Shown here piece by piece: positions 27,401-36,727 of a stretch of 64,000 nt of DNA (positions are counted from its first letter, which is position 1; every line of letters starts with the position of its first letter). A program made the translations under genes and the position numbers. This DNA comes from Dysidea avara. Lineage: Eukaryota > Porifera > Demospongiae > Dictyoceratida > Dysideidae. Location of the stretch: contig NC_089274.1 of assembly GCF_963678975.1 (NCBI RefSeq), positions 21,103,133-21,167,132 of the forward strand. The letters are read 5' to 3'. The notes beneath the pieces were generated by a model. It ran no database searches and had not been told where the DNA came from. It saw only the letters and a list, made by a program, of their open reading frames with translations.

Positions 27401-28716
27401 CCTGTAGGGTGCCTCTGGAATGTTAGCACTCAATTGTGAGTGAGTTCCAATGATAATTCAACCCCCAGCCTACTTGCTGTGTACAAGCAGTTTATGTAGC
27501 TATTAAACTTTATCACCTCCTTCACCAAGTTGTTGTAGGATTGATCCCACGTGTGACCACAGCTTTGCTGTAGTGGCAACTGGTTAAGGGGAGTAGATCA
27601 TGTCAAAACTAACTGCTATGTTTGGTCAAACTACTTCCCTAACTGACCACACAGCAATTCATGGTCAACATGAAATCACTCTTACTACCCAAGAGAGGTG
27701 TTGTGGGCAACGTGATAATAGGCCCAGTGTTGTTTGTTGCTATTTACTTTTGTCATCACATTCTTTACTGTTTATTGTTGTTCGTGTTCTCATCAAAGGT
27801 ATGTTGTGTGTTCCCCCCTGTAGATCGAGCCCTGTTGATAGAGTGGTTGGATCCTGAGGGATTGCATAATTATTTTGTGCCAAAGATTTTTAACTGGGCG
27901 AATATGGACGCCATCAAGGACCTGCCAAGGAATAAGTCACGGATTCATGACATCGGCAGTTGGAAGGCGTGCAGCAAAGAGGGCAAGTCTGGTAGTTGGT
28001 ACATACAAACTGACTTTCATAAACTGTTCACTGAGCCAGTGGAAGTGGTACAAGGTCACAGATACGACTTTACATATGCTCTGATCAGAAATGATTTCCT
28101 AATGGATCGTTATTATGAACTAGGTCTTGATAAAATCAGGTGTTTCTTGTGCTGCACTTATGACATATTGTTCCGGAGAAGTAAAATGTTTGATGAGTGG
28201 TACCAGTCGATGATGCACACACTAGATATTACCAACAAACCATTACTTACAATACAGTTACGCAGTGTCGGGGTGGACACTGATAAGAATGTTGAACAAG
28301 CTAAGAGCTACCTCAAGTGTGCCAAAAAAGCAATTGTTGAAAAGGACCTTGGTGACAACACCACCATTGCTTTAGCCTTCAATTCCAAAGTGACATACCA
28401 TGTCATTTTCAATGCTATGAGAGCAGCAGTGACAAGGATCAACATAGTCAGTGCCATAGAACGTACGACACACCTTCATCTCGGTAACCTCCCCACTGAT
28501 CTTAGTGTTGAAGTGATGCAGGGTATTCAAGAGGTCACTTTCCGTGACCTCTTTCTTTTGACCAATGCTACAGTTATTGTGAGGAACAAGGGACACTTGG
28601 CATCATTTGGAACTGTTGGTGACGCCCTGCGATCATTCTACTCTACACAAAGGACCACTTTCCTAGTGTCTGAGGACTCTTGTAAACTGTACAATAAACC
28701 TGACTTCATTGAGTAA
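7947..28716 (+). CDS. Type II membrane protein: Thr/Ser stalk, TSP1 repeat and fucosyltransferase-like domain (downstream paralog)
   Basis: Exons: 7947-8183, 10927-10966, 13143-13345, 15195-15381, 22285-22395, 23095-23229, 27824-28716. They give 601 aa; phases 0,1,0,1,1,1 all agree. Residues 1-34 are a basic cytosolic tail, 35-57 the anchor (MYIYLIIFGMMNVLW), 93-160 a mucin-like Thr/Ser stalk, and 161-222 a TSP1 repeat (WGQWSICSKHCGGG). The rest is a fucosyltransferase-like GT-B domain with GGLADRLRGITTLF, RALLIEWLD, a possible donor loop IQLRSVG, and a C-terminal block around DLFLLTNATVIVRNKGH then SFG. The stalk replaces the coiled coil of the upstream paralog. Introns are 0.7 to 6.9 kb and repeat-filled. 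Golgi or surface location follows from the type II layout. The exact glycosyltransferase family (GT37-like or another fucosyltransferase clan member) is inferred from motif spacing, not from a search. Confidence 0.72.
8184..10926. other. Intron 1 of the downstream TSP1/fucosyltransferase-like gene
   Basis: I see no exon here. It contains an inverted pair around GAGGAGGTAGG (near 8486 and, inverted, 8688) enclosing about 220 bp, probably a small TIR element. It also holds the fold-back element at 10331-10512. Confidence 0.45.
10331..10512. mobile_element. Fold-back element (MITE)
   Basis: The arms are long inverted copies. The left begins GGATCAAGTAGTGAAACAAG; the right, reverse-complemented, has the same sequence with a longer A run inside GGATCAA...AGTAGTG. 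The two arms meet near 10412. Non-coding; sits in an intron. Confidence 0.65.
10967..13142. other. Intron 2 of the downstream TSP1/fucosyltransferase-like gene
   Basis: AT-rich sequence. No exon with matching phase or similarity to the family was found, and no clear terminal repeats. Confidence 0.4.
13346..15194. other. Intron 3: motif cluster and (GTTT)n tract
   Basis: It holds a (GTTT)n run at 13796-13823 and five of the CTCTA-N-TAGAG-type motifs within about 1 kb: 14222-14247, 14361-14380, 14661-14680, 14720-14743 and 15159-15180. This is the densest cluster in the window. No coding exon was seen. Confidence 0.5.
15415..15470 (+). repeat. (TG)n microsatellite
   Basis: Uninterrupted TG dinucleotides about 30 bp downstream of the TSP1 exon donor. 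It produces meaningless Val/Cys or His/Thr open frames on the two strands. Confidence 0.95.
17097..17870. repeat. Suspected dispersed repeat, CpG-richer than surroundings
   Basis: This block contains ACTGACTGACTGACTG, several CG dinucleotides (ACGTCGCTTC, GTGCGCAGC) and paired echoes of GGTATGCGTGG (about 17684 and 17830) that differ in texture from the AT-rich intron around it. It abuts the fold-back element and shares AGTAGGGACCA with it. No coding capacity was recognised. Assigning it to a repeat family needs a genome search. Confidence 0.35.
17883..18185. mobile_element. Large fold-back element with about 145-bp arms
   Basis: The left arm starts AACAAGTACACAG and includes TTTTCAACTAGAGTAGGG. 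The right arm is its near-perfect inverted copy ending CTGTGTACTTGTT. The arms meet near 18035. One arm of the same family recurs alone at 54418-54508 in the PLP/M6-like gene. Confidence 0.75.
22396..23094. other. Intron 5 of the downstream TSP1/fucosyltransferase-like gene
   Basis: It contains short (TG)n runs (near 22776 and 22810) and a CACG/CACA-rich stretch (23010-23060). No exon was seen. The acceptor TTTAG at 23094 is clean. Confidence 0.5.
23230..27823. other. Intron 6 (4.6 kb) of the downstream TSP1/fucosyltransferase-like gene
   Basis: Mostly unremarkable AT-rich sequence with TG-rich patches (25140-25230, 26875-26930). The block 26670-26870 (GGGACCATC..., CAGGGGTAAACACC, GGGGTTCCATC) resembles the internal parts of the CAGTGGA-type MITEs elsewhere in the window. 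An open frame from 27661 runs into the last exon with a hydrophobic stretch, discussed under findings. Confidence 0.45.
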
Positions 28717-29142
28717 TAATAATTATACTTCTGTTATTATTTGTAAGTATATGATTCCCAGAATGTAATTTTCAGATGTTTTTTATCAAATTTAGTTTTA
28801 CAAGTTACAATTCATACAGTAATATATTCTTACAAGTAAACTAAATTACAACCTCTTACATAACTACAGCTATAATCCCTAAATATAGCTATACGTGCCT
28901 TAAGCTAGCTACCTACAAAAGCTACAATTAGTGGGAGTTGAACTCCTACATAAACTAAACTACTTACAAGTTATAGGCCTATAATAATTACCCTATACAA
29001 AACTAGTAAGGCTACCAAAACTTACAAAGTTAATCCTACCTGTGTAACTTAATTATACTGCCTACTTACAAAACTATATTGCTAAAATTACAAAACTTAA
29101 GTTTAAAAAAATTACATTAAAATAATAGTAGTAGATAATTAG
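28717..29142. other. Convergent intergenic spacer
   Basis: 426 bp between the stop of the downstream TSP1/fucosyltransferase-like gene (+) and that of the SBK-like kinase (-). It is AT-rich and repetitive in ACTTACAA-like words. It must hold both 3' UTRs. I could not pick a canonical AATAAA for either gene. Confidence 0.5.
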
Positions 29143-30180
29143 CTAGCAAGCACTGACAGATAGTAGATGACTTGGTGCATTCCATGGGAACAGTCTCAAT
29201 TGTGCAGCATCAATGTCTGAGTAGGTGAATTCTGGTTCTTCTGAGATGCTGTGTGATTCAACTAGTGAACACAAAATGTCCTCCATGTGACCTGTGGTGT
29301 CTACAGTGTCATCTCCACAAACTGGTAGGATGGAGTGGTTGTACCAGGGTTTGTCCAAGTAGCTGTACACCTCGGTGATCTTGCATCTCTTGCGAGCATC
29401 AACAGCCAACAACTTGCTGAATAGATCAAGCAACTCAGGGGAGAAATGACGCCACAGGTATGGCACATCTCTGACTGCTCCAGTCTGCCACTGCCAAAAC
29501 TCGTAGAAGTTAGGGTCATTCATGGTAGCCTGTTCCCATGGGAAACTTCCAGTCAACATACAGAACAGGAGTACTCCAACTGACCAAACATCGCATGATG
29601 GGCTAACAAAGAATCCAATCTCATCTGAAGCGCTGCAGATCTCAGGTGGTGTGTAGGGGATACTTCCACACACTTTAGACACATGAGTGCCACTGCGGAG
29701 AGTCATTCCAAAGTCTATTAGTTGAACATAGGTGCCGTCCAAATCGCCCAACACAACATTTTCAGGCTTAATGTCGCGGTGAACTAGTTTTCTGTTGTGC
29801 ATGTACTCAAGAGCTTTTGCAACTTGGCCCAGGTAGATCCTCGCGCGCGATTCATGGATCCCAACTTCTGGCTCGATAGCATCAAACAGGTCGCCTCCTG
29901 AAGCAAAGTCCTGCACGAGAACGTAAGATGTCTTCGTCTCGTAGGCAGTATCGTGAGTGGTAATGATGTTGGGATGTTTGGAGATGTGTTTGCTGTACTT
30001 GAACTCTTTCTTGAAGTTAGACCGGGTAGTAGTGGCCTTGTTGATTGCTTTGATGGCCACTTTCTTTCCAGTCATCTTATCCACAGCAATCCACGTGGTC
30101 CCGTATGTTCCTTTCCCAGCTTGACGCAAAAAGGTGAATCTCTCATCCAAACAGGTTTGACAAATGTTGGCGTTTTCCAT
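29143..30180 (-). CDS. SBK: SBK-type serine/threonine protein kinase, intronless
   Basis: A single 345-aa open frame that is almost all kinase domain. Visible motifs: Gly-rich loop GKGTYG (22-27), VAIK with Lys44, HRDIKPEN (HRD at 134-136), DFGM (156-159), PYTPPE in place of APE (188-190), and DVWSVGVLLFCMLTG. The DFGMT and TIPYT/SIPYT-PPE style, and an acidic stretch after the kinase core, match the SBK (SH3-binding domain kinase) group rather than CAMK or TSSK kinases; that placement is from memory of the family. All catalytic residues are present, so it should be active, probably cytosolic. A TATA box lies upstream on the same strand. It is the only intronless gene among intron-rich neighbours, so retroposition or selection for rapid induction are possible. 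Confidence 0.88.
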   Translation of the reverse strand: MENANICQTCLDERFTFLRQAGKGTYGTTWIAVDKMTGKKVAIKAINKATTTRSNFKKEFKYSKHISKHPNIITTHDTAYETKTSYVLVQDFASGGDLFDAIEPEVGIHESRARIYLGQVAKALEYMHNRKLVHRDIKPENVVLGDLDGTYVQLIDFGMTLRSGTHVSKVCGSIPYTPPEICSASDEIGFFVSPSCDVWSVGVLLFCMLTGSFPWEQATMNDPNFYEFWQWQTGAVRDVPYLWRHFSPELLDLFSKLLAVDARKRCKITEVYSYLDKPWYNHSILPVCGDDTVDTTGHMEDILCSLVESHSISEEPEFTYSDIDAAQLRLFPWNAPSHLLSVSAC

Positions 30181-30311
30181 TTTACTGAGTAATAATAAAA
30201 TCGCAATAAAGATCGGTAGAGAATAGCTTGAAGGTAGAGAGCGCTGGAGCCTGCAAAAGCGTATTAGTATGGACAGGCAGCGAAGTATAGCTCAGCTCCC
30301 TTGGATGGTCG

Positions 30312-30320
30312 CTATTTATA
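30312..30320 (-). promoter_or_regulatory. TATA box of the SBK-like kinase
   Basis: On the minus strand this reads TATAAATAG, about 132 bp upstream of the start codon at 30180. That predicts a transcription start near 30285 and a 5' UTR of about 100 nt. It is inferred from consensus and position only. Confidence 0.5.
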
Positions 30321-33300
30321 GCCACAAGCCCGACCTACGCATCTTTAATACGATTGACCGCCAGCTTGTCTGCGTGCGCACGCCGCGAATCACATGATAT
30401 CATAACATAAAATTATTATCATCACTGGATGAAGTGTCAATAACTACCTGTCTCACTAGCTATTATATTCACAGCAACAACTGCCATATTGTCCTCTGAT
30501 TAGAATGACATAAGTTTCAGTGAATAAATCAGTACACCTGATGTCAATTATGATTCCCCAAGTCGACAGAATTAGCTAGGTAACTAGCAGCTATAACAGA
30601 AACTGCAACAAACCAAATGAATTGTTATCTACCTGATGTGAAAAGCCAACAAGCAATTGATCAATTGTAGTCAGTGTGTATAGTACAACTATCAGTCACT
30701 GAACAACATGACCGAACAGGACATAACAAACAACATTGTAAGATGGTATGGTGTGATGTCTTGCCTTGTGGTGGCTTTCACCGACATAATATGCAGCTAG
30801 CTATATGGCCTGTTTCCTACTTAGCTTGATTCCAAACACTACCTCATCAAAACACCTAGCCATGTGGTAACCCCCACTCTAGACATGTGGTACCCCCTCT
30901 ACAGCCACTGAAGTATGGGTGATAGTAAGCACTAAACCCCACAAAGGAAGAGATATTATCATGTCCTTATTAAATGATGGACCAACTCATTTTTGTGTTG
31001 CTGTGAAGCAACCTCACAAAAGAACACATTATCATCATGTCATTGTTAGATGATAGACAAGTCACTTTGTGTTACCATGAAGCAGCCACACAAACTATTA
31101 TTTTGATGTTTCACTGATTAACTGCCTGTCCAGTCCCAGCCAGCAGGTCTGCTGATGCAATATCCAGAGGTGACATGAAATAATTCAGCTGCTAAACTAA
31201 CAATAACTTGGGGCAGACTGGCTTAATATACCACTAGCTAACCCACCAGCCACCAGGGACCATCAAGTCTACTCCACATTACCATAGCAACATGTGTAAG
31301 GCCAGTCTGACAAATAAGCTATCATCAGGACTACCATGAGGGTTTGTGTATTGTGCTCAGGTGGTATTAATTGTGCAGCATAAAATATTTTCTGATGATT
31401 ATGTATTTCCCAGTTATCACAATTTATTGCACACCTATTTTATTACAATACAAGAATTGTTGCAATAATATAACCCACATTACATTAACTAGGTAGTCTA
31501 CCCATTACTGCATGCAATCCTGGATAGATTTATCTATGTATGGTAAATGTCATCCTGTGTACAGTGTTGTGTCATTGAGGCATGCTACCGGTCATGCAGA
31601 CGCACTACACTGGCACCAACAAACATGTTGGATTATCATTGCACACCATCTAAACTTTTAATGGTAACAATAATATTCCCTTAAGAGGTTTAATGTGCTA
31701 CTAATCTGATGATTAGCAGTGGCCAGTAAGGCAGTTAGTACTGATCACATGTGATAACAAATCATTACCACTATACTGTGGGTCACCAAGTGTATACTGT
31801 ATTCATGATCCTTGACTGAGCCAGCTTGACTTACAGATGGCTGCAACCTGAGATGAAGTCAGATAGTATCTAAACACTATAGGATGAGATGGAGCCACTT
31901 AAGGCTGGAATTTGAGTGAAGTCATGTTGCAACAGTGGTCACAATAATAAGAACATCTTAATTTAGATTCAACTTGATTAAGAGTGGATTGTTCAGTTTG
32001 AGAACTGCTGCCACACAAGTTGGACGTTATGAACAACAGGTTATTCACATTAATTGTGTTTCATTCCATACACTAACTATTCCAGAGACATAGTGATACA
32101 CATGCCGAACTACAAAAACAATACCATACAACTACTCCTGGCTACACCACTACCATTAGCTACAAAGACACTAATTTACAAACAGCCTGAACTACAAAGT
32201 CAAGTTGTAATGAAAATGTTGAAGCTAGTTTTCATCGTTCCCTTTGCCACATTAGTAAAGATGAGATAACCAATAAGAAAAGGCTTTCAGATAATATATC
32301 AAGTAAAAAAGTAGTTATCAAAATTAACTTGTTGACTAGTTGTGCTGCTCAGAACCAGGAATTTAAAAATATACCAGGGACAACTTTAAAATTGAAAGCC
32401 ATGCAGTATTTTTCATCCCCAGTATGTGGTCACCTCCTACGGCCTTCACACTTAATCCACAATCTGTTGCCAATAGTGACAGTTTATATAGGAGCAGGTG
32501 GTAGTGTCCAGGGGTAAATGGAAACATGGCCAAACTGAAATGTGGTTACTGACCAAATTGCCCACGTTGAGATATTCATGAGATATGCCTACTAAATGGT
32601 GAACTGGTTGCTGATCTGGTCTACTAAGCTGATTAATATAATTGTTACCATCTATAGCAAGTCATTGACTAACATGGACAAGTTATTAGTACAGCTACAT
32701 ACTATCACTTCACTCTACAATGGCACAAAGTACACATGCTGGTGTGTGGTAGCCCCAACACAACAAACGACCGCCAACACATCCATCCAGATTGTAATTA
32801 CACACACCTCCCTCCCAATGGGTATTCCATAGTCAACAATGTTATGTGGCTCCATAGACACATCCCTACACTACATGTTGCTGCATGGAGGATCAAGTCA
32901 CCACTGGTCTATGATACATAATCACGTGCACATAACATTACATAATCAGTCAAGCGCCGTAATGCGAGATGCTCACTGATCAAGGTTCTAAGATGACTAC
33001 ACGTGGTAAGGAAGATGATTTACATTAGCTCCAGTTACGTGCAGTACCCACACTGGCGTAAAACGATCTGCTTCTTTGATAACTGGGGTGCAAAATTCAT
33101 TTAAACTATAAGTATTTCAACTAACGCGCAGCACACATGAAGTTTGATGAGCGGGAAGATTAGAATAAATGAGGTACCCGTAGTCCCTGTATGTTTGTAA
33201 TTTCTGGCTCAAGTACGTGTTGTCGGCGCTAGTTTAGTTATCACGCGTTAAAGTTTACTGTGCTGTGCAACACATTCACGTACATACACGTGCTGCTTGT

Positions 33301-33370
33301 TGCTGTTTTGGAAACAAGCTATTGTTTATTTGCAATATATTTGCAATAACATTAGCAGACCTTGTACTGT
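30321..33370. other. Intergenic region without recognised genes
   Basis: About 3 kb of AT-rich sequence upstream of the kinase. Short open frames around 32050-32920 have no family resemblance and no convincing splice partners. No transposon ends were seen. Confidence 0.45.
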
Positions 33371-35280
33371 ATGGTGTACCTCGGGTCGACCGTGACATCA
33401 CAAGTTAGTTTACATTATAAAATATTTCCAGTTCAAATTATATTTATCAGATTACATAATTATTGTGTAACTCACAGGCGATATAAACACCATCCATGGC
33501 CCATTAACAGTGTCGGTGCAGGGTGCATGTTGTAACCTATACTTATCACTGTGGAAGCAAAAGTAAATAATGGAGGATTAGACATATGTACACCTTGTTG
33601 ATAGTCAAGTAAACTCAGACCTCTCAACCTGGAAGTAGACCTGGTTGTGAGAAAGCCAGCCACCCATCCTCCATGCAGCTGTGAAGCCTACCATCTTTGC
33701 AATGGGGCTCATGCACATTCATTTGTTTAACAAAAAAGCACAATTAGCTAGCTATGTGGGTGCAATACTGCTGTTTACCACAGTTTATAATATCTCTATG
33801 CTATGGTGTAGCCTAGATGACAAGAACCTACTATCTTTCCTCCATTGTTGAATCACGTAATATCAGTGTTTCAACTCAGTTGATGTACTGGTTTACCAGT
33901 GATTCGTCGAAATTACCTCTCATTTCTTAAGTAGTCAGTACCCAGCAGTGAATTCAGTGTTCAGCACAGATTTTCCGCACAAGTATACCTCATAACAACC
34001 GAAATTAAATAATAAACATTTACTAGTAATAACACCACTGGTAGGATTTCACCTTATTCTTCACCTTCCATGTGTATTGAGTCTTAGATTTCACCTTCAA
34101 ATAATGTTCAATTCGTTGAGTTTGACAGCATATCGACTCGTGACACAGTCAAAAATACGGGAAACTGCCAAAATTTAAGCTCAAAATACAGAGACGCCCC
34201 ACTATTCTAATTAACTGATCATGTGATACCTACTACGAGATGATTGGGGCTGAAATCAAGAAGATTTAGTGTGCCTTAGGAAATTTTATTGAAAATCGTG
34301 AGAAATTGTGAGATCAGCAAGCAGTCGTGATATCAAGGCTGAAATTGTGTGTCTCAAAACCAAATCATGATAGTTGAGAGGTCTGGTAAACTGTTCAGAC
34401 ATTGATAACTCCAGTTGTCCAGCACATGACAGCCAGAACTGGTGGGAAAAGGCAGTTCATCTAGCCACTGGATTCAAAATTAATGCCACAAGGATTGTTG
34501 ATTACACAATTGATTGTTGATTACACAATTTTAACTGTTACATTATATTAGTACAGTGGAGCCTCTCTATTACAGGCATCTTGGGACCCAGAATTTTTGG
34601 TCAAGTTTGGCTTCTTTCCTCTTTCAGAGGTAAAAAATGAATTAACCAGATCTGTTGGAACCAAAACTTTTGTACCTTATTATGGAGGTTTTTCTATTGT
34701 GTCCTTAATTCGGGGAGTTTGTTAAGAGAGGTTCCACTGTAAACTGATTCCCCACCTCCTCCCTAATATAACCTGATTGAACTACTGTCCTCTAAAAACC
34801 TAGAGTAAATCTGTGAGTGTTGTAGCATACTCTTAATTCTATTATTCAAATGAAAATGTGGGCCTCTTTATTGAATAGGGTAAAGACTTAATACATGGCT
34901 TATAATGCAACCTCTTGATCTTAGCTATGAAACACCGTCACTGCTAGTGAGCCATATGTAGCCTAACATAATACAGAAGTCATCAAATAGCTAGTAGCTA
35001 ATTGGCTAGTACAATAAGTGGTAAAGTTAGTAAGTAGCATTTTGAAATCAAATATGATTGTCATTACTTATCAGTAAAATATTAGGGTTAGTTGGTGCAT
35101 ATATGGTTGCCATGAAGTCATATTAGTTATGGGTGTTATGTGTTACTGTGTAATGTGTGTCAGGCACTAGGAGCTGATTATGGACTGTTCACATGGCCGT
35201 GTGCCCCACTGCTGGCACAGTATGTCATCTACCAGAGGAAATACTTGAAGGATAAATCCGTCTTAGAAGTTAGTGATAAT

Positions 35281-35360
<80 letters not shown>

Positions 35361-36665
35361 TAGTTAATTTCATTTATCAGTAACAATGATTTAAATAGAA
35401 AGTAGAATTCATTACACATCCGGGTCCATTTAAATTTTGGGGGCACTGAAACTTTTTTTAAATTTGCAGTCGTGTAGTATCAGTAAACTATGGGTATACA
35501 TAGTTCACCTTGTGTTTCCTTGTTCTATCCATTTCTACAAGACACCTGAAGAAATATACTGACCAAACTTTATAAAGCAGGTCTACATCTTTTAAATGCT
35601 CAAGTTCCAGAGTTCATGATTGAGTGAGTATCTCCAAACATTTTCGAGTTCTTGGTACAGTTAATGTTCTTGAAAAGCAAACTGTAGTGATGTGAACTTT
35701 TCTGACCTTATTAAGCAGGTGGCAGGTTGATGGTTTATTATACAGTGCACCGTATTGCAGTTAGGTCTCACTGTTTATTTTTAAAGCCCAGTGACTGTGT
35801 GGTGCAAGAATGCTTGTCCCATGTACTGCAGGACTTTGTTGTTTGTAGCATTGAAAGTAGTGATATAGCACAATTTATTGTGGTAAAAAATATTGACACA
35901 TTGGATCAGTAGTGATTTACCAATAATAATAATATTAGTTGATATTTGAATTTGCATATTCACAACCAGTTTCGATACATATATTCCATTTCACTTTCGT
36001 AAATATACTAATTAATCTGCTTTACTGATAATGATGTTTCTAAATAATTGGCCAATACACTAATTTCTGATGTTTTGATAGAAAATGTATTCTACTCAAT
36101 GCATTTTTTGTCAACACAAAATCTTGCAATTTTATGATATTAATTATCCAGTATTCTTATAGATTGGGGCAGGTACTGGTGTTCCTGGCTTGACTGCTGC
36201 CAGATGTGGTGCTCATGTGACCCTCAGTGATCACCACGATAACCATCATATACTGGAGTCACTGCGGAGATCATGTGATCAGAATGGATTAAATGATGTG
36301 AAGGTTATTCCCTTAACATGGGGCTGCTTCACACCATCTTTGGTCAGCCTACCGCCTCAAGATGTTGTACTGGCATCAGATTGTCTCTATGATACTAAAG
36401 GTGTGTCTGCCTATCTGTGTGTGGTGTGTGTGTGTATGTATGTGTGTGCTTGTGTTGTGGTGTGTCTGTCTGTCAGTGTCTCACATAACTCAGGTGGGAC
36501 TTTGAATGCTCATATCTTCACCTTGTGAGACATGGTACAGTCTCCTCCTATAAGGTACTAATTTTGTAGATTTGCCAGGACTGACTTGTAGACACCTGAG
36601 TAGTGTGTAGGCAAATCCAGTCAACTGGGTAGTTCACTGTGTATACGCAGCTTTGCTTTTTTACA

Positions 36666-36727
<62 letters not shown>

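Noticed and set aside
29143-30180. CAMK or TSSK assignment for the kinase
   Set aside because: DFGMT, PPE in the APE position and the FCMLTGSFPWE stretch agree better with the SBK group.
32054-32921. Several 60-80 codon frames on +
   Set aside because: No motif, no consistent splice sites and no continuity with each other; expected by chance in AT-rich DNA of this length.
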